Source: Salinarimonas ramus (lineage in GTDB: Bacteria; Pseudomonadota; Alphaproteobacteria; Rhizobiales; Beijerinckiaceae). From it: a stretch of DNA of 64,000 nucleotides. Under the pieces are notes generated by a model. That model was not told the DNA's origin. It saw only the letters and a program-made list of their open reading frames with translations, and searched no databases. The DNA lies in assembly GCF_014645695.1 (NCBI RefSeq), contig NZ_BMMF01000015.1, positions 62,001-126,000 on the forward strand, written 5' to 3'. Numbering within the stretch: the stretch's first letter is position 1; each line of letters begins with the position of its first letter. Both the position numbers and the translations under genes were made by a program. Shown here piece by piece: positions 60,878 through 64,000 of this stretch.

Positions 60878-61278
60878 GTCGGCGGCCGCGGCCTAGCAGC
60901 CTCGCGTCACTACCTAAGGAAGGTTCCGTAGCGACTTGACCGCAGATCTGGCTCTGTGAGGGACGCCCACCTCGTCAACGCGCTTACCCGATTCCCTCAG
61001 TGCTTGATATTTATCGCTCAACCGAGATGCTGACGGCGATCGGTAGCCCTGGAGAAAGCCAGCTTGAACGAAGTAGCCTCCCCCGCCTGCTCGCTGCATT
61101 TCGTGGATCCGTCGTACTCGGGCCTCGATGAGGAAGACCTCGCCCGAGCATACTGGCGCGCGCGCCGTGGCAGCCGTCGGCGCTGTGGCGGGGTGGCGGA
61201 CCTCGTAGCTGCGGCCGAAGCACGACGCCGCAGGGCGGTGCGGCTCACCCGGCTCGATCGAGCCTGACGATGTGTCGT

Positions 61279-61292
61279 TTGCGCCAGCGCAA
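61279..61292 (+). promoter_or_regulatory. Crp/Fnr-type (NnrR-like) palindrome TTGCGCCAGCGCAA
   Basis: The third identical copy, centred about 56 bases before the DUF6455 copy C ATG. Confidence 0.75.
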
Positions 61293-61341
61293 CTCACCTG
61301 GAAGGCGACGCGGTAATTTGGAACATGCCACGGAGGTGACC

Positions 61342-61584
61342 ATGCTCTCGATCCTGACCGCCCGCACCCAGGCCAACGCCGAAAGCTTCCGGCGCATGTG
61401 CGATCGCACCGGCTACGACCCGGCCCGCGCGGGCGAGCATCCGCTCGCCTTCGCTCTGGCGGCCAGGCGCTGCGTCTTCTGTCGCCGCACCGAGGCGTGC
61501 CGCGTCTATCTCGAGACGCCGGGCGACGAGGCGCCGGACTTCTGCCCGAACGCCTTCTTCTTCGAGACGCGCGGCGAGATCTGA
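61342..61584 (+). CDS. DUF6455 family Cys-rich protein (copy C)
   Basis: The protein has 80 residues; GGAGGTG lies four bases before the ATG. F-R-R-M-C-D-R-T-G-Y-D is followed by C-V-F-C-R-R-T-E-A-C-R-V-Y-L and P-D-F-C-P-N-A-F-F-F-E. It is the shortest of the three copies and nearly just the core domain, which makes the C-x2-C-x5-C...C-P-N pattern clear. It ends seven bases before the convergent truncated haemoglobin gene. The function is unknown; the context is NO and nitrate. Confidence 0.8.
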   Translation: MLSILTARTQANAESFRRMCDRTGYDPARAGEHPLAFALAARRCVFCRRTEACRVYLETPGDEAPDFCPNAFFFETRGEI

Positions 61585-61591
61585 CCGCCGG

Positions 61592-62005
61592 TCAGCCCGG
61601 GAGGCGAAGCGCCTTCGGCCCGATGCCGAGCCCGATCATCAGGCTGTCAGCGATTCGATACGCGCGGTCGACGAAGAAGGCGGCGGCATCCGGCGCGCAG
61701 ACGTCATGCGCCGTCTCCCCGAAAAGCGCGAGCCAACGCGAGAAGATCGCTTCGTCGAGGCCCATCCCGCCATGGGCGACGTGCGGCTTGCCCTGGTAGC
61801 GGCCGGTCCCGCGCGCCACCGAGGACCAGAAGTCCACCATCTTGCCCAGATGCGCGTCCCAGCGCCCGGCGAGCCGCGCCTCGAAGACCGGGCCGAGCAC
61901 GTCGTCCGCGCGCACGCCGCCGTAGAAGGCGTGCACAAGGCGCGTCACGTCCGCCTCGGAGATCGGCTCCCTCGGCTCCACGAGCCGGATGCGGGTATCG
62001 GTCAC
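61592..62005 (-). CDS. Group III truncated haemoglobin
   Basis: The protein has 137 residues from a GTG at 62005 with GGAGG five bases before it. The 2/2 globin features are there: F-Y-G-G-V-R-A-D-D-V-L-G-P-V-F-E (helix B region), W-D-A-H-L-G-K-M-V-D-F-W-S-S-V (helix E), Y-Q-G-K-P-H-V-A-H (carrying the proximal histidine), and F-S-R-W-L-A-L-F. Group III globins are thought to handle NO or oxygen chemistry. It is divergent from nsrR, with a candidate NsrR operator between them. Confidence 0.9.
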   Translation of the reverse strand: MTDTRIRLVEPREPISEADVTRLVHAFYGGVRADDVLGPVFEARLAGRWDAHLGKMVDFWSSVARGTGRYQGKPHVAHGGMGLDEAIFSRWLALFGETAHDVCAPDAAAFFVDRAYRIADSLMIGLGIGPKALRLPG

Positions 62006-62048
62006 GGCGTCCTCCGAAAACACGCATTATGAAACCGCCTTTGCATCT

Positions 62049-62066
62049 ATGCCTTTAAAGAGGTAT
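62049..62066. promoter_or_regulatory. Candidate NsrR operator between globin and nsrR
   Basis: ATGCCTTTAAAGAGGTAT is an imperfect dyad around TTTAAA, resembling the A/T-centred inverted repeats of NsrR sites. It lies between the two divergent starts, 32 bases before nsrR and 44 before the globin. Assignment is by position and form only. Confidence 0.45.
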
Positions 62067-62097
62067 TGTCGAAACCTGTTTTCATGGATGCGTCCCG

Positions 62098-62547
62098 ATG
62101 AAGCTCACCCTGCACACCGACTACGCCCTGCGCGTGCTGATGACCCTGGCCGTTTTGGAGGGCCGCGTCGTACCGATCGAGGAGCTGGCGCGCCGGCACC
62201 GGGTCTCGGAGAACCACCTGCGCAAGGTCGCGCAGACGCTGGTCGGCATGGGGCTCGTCGCGAGCGTCCGCGGGCGCGCCGGGGGGCTCAGGCTCGCCGT
62301 CGAACCCGGAGGCTTGCGAATTGGCGGCGTCGTGCGCGCTCTGGAAGAGGATCTCGCCCTTGTCGAATGCCTCGGAGAAGGCCCGTCCTCCTGCGCCCTC
62401 GCCGGCGCCTGCCGCCTGACCGGCGCGCTGGCGCGGGCACTCGACGCCTTCTTCGCCGAGCTCGACCGTCTAACGCTCGCCGATCTCGCCGGTCGCGGGC
62501 CGGCGATGCGGGCGAAGCTCGGGCTCGACGCAGCCATCGCTTCCTAA
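62098..62547 (+). CDS. nsrR: Rrf2-family NO-responsive repressor NsrR
   Basis: The protein has 149 residues. It begins M-K-L-T-L-H-T-D-Y-A-L-R-V-L-M-T-L-A, the Rrf2 opening, and the recognition region reads V-S-E-N-H-L-R-K-V-A-Q-T-L with the wing R-G-R-A-G-G-L-R-L. Three cysteines in E-C-L-G-E-G-P-S-S-C-A-L-A-G-A-C form the [Fe-S] cluster site with NsrR spacing. NO damages the cluster and relieves repression. The divergent globin gene is a likely target. Confidence 0.9.
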   Translation: MKLTLHTDYALRVLMTLAVLEGRVVPIEELARRHRVSENHLRKVAQTLVGMGLVASVRGRAGGLRLAVEPGGLRIGGVVRALEEDLALVECLGEGPSSCALAGACRLTGALARALDAFFAELDRLTLADLAGRGPAMRAKLGLDAAIAS

Positions 62548-62564
62548 GGGTTCTCCCGGAATTG
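62541..62564 (+). promoter_or_regulatory. TAAGG-N5-CCCGGA element upstream of ccoG
   Basis: TTCCTAAGGGTTCTCCCGGAATTG overlaps the nsrR stop and lies about 82 bases before ccoG. It is the clearest match to the copy at 45818 (TAAGGGTTnn-CCCGGAAT-GG). Because it is directed towards a ccb3-oxidase assembly gene, a FixJ-type low-oxygen signal is plausible. Confidence 0.5.
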
Positions 62565-62591
62565 GCGCGCGGCATTATCGCGCCCAAAAAC

Positions 62592-62614
62592 AGGCACCCA
62601 AAGTGCCTCTTTTT
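62592..62614 (+). terminator. Short intrinsic terminator after nsrR
   Basis: AGGCAC (62592-62597) and GTGCCT (62603-62608) form a six-base-pair stem with loop CCAAA, followed by CTCTTTTT. It lies between nsrR and ccoG, downstream of the TAAGG element, and could end nsrR transcripts or attenuate ccoG. Confidence 0.6.
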
Positions 62615-62641
62615 CGGAGGCAATCTCGAAGGAGACGGACC

Positions 62642-64000
62642 ATGGTCGCTCTCGACGTCTCTCACGCGACGCGCGCCGCCCGGCTCGGCAAGCCAAAGGC
62701 GGAGGCAATGCGCGGCCGGGTGACGCCGCAGGCGGTCTCGGGCCACTTTCGGCGGATCAAGTGGGGCGTGCTCGCGGCCTGCCTCGGGCTCTACTACGCG
62801 CTGCCGCTCCTGCGCTGGGATCGGGGTCCCGGACAGCCCGACCAGGCGGTTCTCGTCGATCTCGCCCATGTGCGCGCCTACCTCTTCGGGCTGGAGCTGT
62901 GGCCGAGCGACGTGATCCTGGTGACGGGGCTGCTCGTGCTCGCGACGCTCGTCCTCGTACTCGTCAACGCGCTGGCCGGGCGCGTCTGGTGCGGCTTTCT
63001 CTGCCCGCAGACGGTCTGGACCGACCTCTTCCTGCTGATCGAGCGGCGCATCGAAGGGGACCGCCGCGAGCGGCTGCGCAAGCGCGAGGGCCCACTCACG
63101 CTCCGGCGCTCGGCCGAGATCGGGGTGAAGCACGCGCTCTGGCTCCTCGTGGCGGTCATGACCGGGGGCGCCTTCGCGCTCTATTTCGCCGACGCACCGA
63201 CCCTGTTGCGCGATCTCGCGACCGGCGCCGCGCCTGCGGCCGCCTACGGCGCCGTCGCCGCGCTGACGCTGACGACCTACCTCCTCGCCGGGCACGCCCG
63301 CGAGCAAGTCTGTACCTGGATGTGCCCCTGGCCGCGCCTCCAGAACGCGATCTTCGACCCGAAGGCACTCTCGGTCGCCTACCGCGACGCGCGCGGCGAG
63401 CCTCGGCTTCCGGCCAAGCGCGCCCTCGAAAGCCGTGCGCGTGGCGAACCTGCCGGCGACTGCGTCGACTGCGCGCAATGCGTCGCCGTCTGCCCCATCG
63501 GCATCGACATCCGCGAGGGTCCGAGCTTCGCCTGCATCAATTGCGGCCTGTGCGTCGACGCGTGCGACAGCGTCATGGCGCGGCTCTCGCGCCCGCACGG
63601 GCTCATCGCCTACGCACCCTGGGAGGCGATCGAGGCCGAGCGGGCCGGGACACCCGCCCCGCGCTGGCGCGCCCTGCGCCCGAAGACGCTCGCTCTCGCC
63701 GCCGGGATCCTCGTCATCGCGGGCGCGATGATCACGACCCTTGCGCTGCGAACGGACCTCGCCATCACCTCGGTCCACGACCGCAATCCCGCGGCGGTCC
63801 TCCTCAGCGACGGACGCGTGCGCAACGGCTACGCCGTGACCGTGGCGAACCGGTCGTTGCAGGAGCGCACGCTCGTGCTCTCGATCGAGGGCCTGGCGGA
63901 CGCCGAGGTCTCCGTCGTCGGAGCCGATCCGCACGGCCGGATCGTGCTCGAGGCCGGCGCGCGACGTCCCCTGCGCGTCCTCGTCAACAGTGGAGCGCAA
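62642..64000 (+). CDS. ccoG: Cytochrome c oxidase accessory protein CcoG (FixG/RdxA), cut by window end
   Basis: The first 453 residues are present and the gene continues beyond the window. AAGGAGA precedes the ATG. Membrane helices lie at about 40-58, 82-105, 165-185, 200-222 and 355-378. Motifs: V-W-C-G-F-L-C-P-Q-T-V-W-T-D, C-T-W-M-C-P-W-P-R, and two 4Fe-4S groups C-V-D-C-A-Q-C-V-A-V-C-P-I-G-I-D and C-I-N-C-G-L-C-V-D-A-C near 275-305. CcoG is a copper-related assembly factor of cbb3 oxidase. The periplasmic C-terminal Ig-like domain is only begun. ccoNOQP genes may lie to the right. Confidence 0.93.
   Translation, partial: MVALDVSHATRAARLGKPKAEAMRGRVTPQAVSGHFRRIKWGVLAACLGLYYALPLLRWDRGPGQPDQAVLVDLAHVRAYLFGLELWPSDVILVTGLLVLATLVLVLVNALAGRVWCGFLCPQTVWTDLFLLIERRIEGDRRERLRKREGPLTLRRSAEIGVKHALWLLVAVMTGGAFALYFADAPTLLRDLATGAAPAAAYGAVAALTLTTYLLAGHAREQVCTWMCPWPRLQNAIFDPKALSVAYRDARGEPRLPAKRALESRARGEPAGDCVDCAQCVAVCPIGIDIREGPSFACINCGLCVDACDSVMARLSRPHGLIAYAPWEAIEAERAGTPAPRWRALRPKTLALAAGILVIAGAMITTLALRTDLAITSVHDRNPAAVLLSDGRVRNGYAVTVANRSLQERTLVLSIEGLADAEVSVVGADPHGRIVLEAGARRPLRVLVNSGAQ

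Larger units (their letters stand above)
60507..61341. other. 835-base regulatory gap upstream of narK1
   Basis: No convincing gene lies here. The gap holds a palindromic FNR-type box (60864-60877), a TAAGG-N5-TCCGTA variant (60915-60930) and the NnrR-like palindrome (61279-61292). A TTG-start frame at about 61064-61267 (C-S-L-H-F-V-D-P-S-Y-S-G-L-D-E-E-D-L) has a weak TGGAGA in front and could encode a 67-residue protein, but its second half is arginine-rich and unconvincing. The region 60600-60860 shows nothing recognisable. Confidence 0.55.

Noticed and set aside
60914-61297. Minus-strand 127-residue open frame in the narK1 upstream gap
   Set aside because: The composition is random-like, there is no ribosome site, and it overlaps the regulatory palindrome.
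61592-62005. Apparent loss of the haem-ligating histidine in the truncated globin (F-S-R-W-L where many relatives have H-F-x-R-W)
   Set aside because: In group III globins the proximal histidine lies earlier, in the K-P-x-x-x-H segment, which is present here as K-P-H-V-A-H.
1-64000. tRNA, rRNA, transposase, integrase or CRISPR features
   Set aside because: None of their characteristic sequences were seen on either strand by eye; a tRNA/Rfam scan was not possible here.

Overview
The window is very GC-rich DNA from what looks like a facultatively anaerobic, nitrate-respiring alphaproteobacterium. A Hyphomicrobiales-type organism (Methylobacteriaceae/Salinarimonadaceae-like) is my best guess, inferred from gene content only: FixLJ, NnrR/NnrU, an alphaproteobacterial-type CheZ, TRAP transport and DUF6455 proteins. 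I see no rRNA, tRNA, CRISPR array, transposase or phage gene.

Layout. (1) 1-5276, minus strand: a catabolic operon reading dctQ-dctM-dctP (TRAP uptake), an amidohydrolase-fold protein, an HpcH/HpaI aldolase, a DUF3830 protein and the first codons of a dihydropyrimidinase/hydantoinase-like gene that leaves the window. (2) 5277-6874: a long leader with an orphan plus-strand terminator and a TPP riboswitch in front of a short-chain dehydrogenase. (3) 7056-19016: a taxis and c-di-GMP block with two chemoreceptors, a decayed third receptor between them, cheA (hybrid with receiver)-cheW-cheY-cheZ, and a GGDEF-EAL protein. (4) 19017-20500: an AT-rich patch, small membrane or secreted proteins and a frameshifted hemerythrin-like gene. 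(5) 20493-25509: an RND efflux pump, its adaptor and a TetR regulator, with a palindromic operator.

(6) 25691-62005 is a nitrogen-oxide respiration island. It has two complete membrane nitrate reductase operons on the same strand. nar1 (28677-39454) has a fused double NarK, then narGHJI, a PpiC foldase and a small nar-associated protein. nar2 (49259-60506) has two separate narK genes, then narGHJI, ppiC and the small protein, continuing into moaA and mogA. Between them sit two Crp/Fnr regulators (one NnrR-like), NnrU, a FixL/FixJ oxygen-sensing pair, a lone receiver and moeA. Around them lie RIC (YtfE-type) Fe-S repair, three paralogous DUF6455 Cys-rich proteins, a group III truncated haemoglobin and NsrR. 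(7) 62642-end: ccoG, cut by the window end.

Two shared control elements seem to tie the island together. One is a TTG-N8-CAA palindrome, identical (TTGCGCCAGCGCAA) in front of all three DUF6455 loci and with variants in front of the RIC operon, nnrU and a small protein gene. The other is a fixed-spacing element, TAAGG-N5-CCCGGA, at narG2, narH2, the lone receiver and ccoG, with weaker copies at a chemoreceptor and far upstream of narK. I infer NnrR-type control for the first and possibly FixJ-type control for the second; neither is proven.
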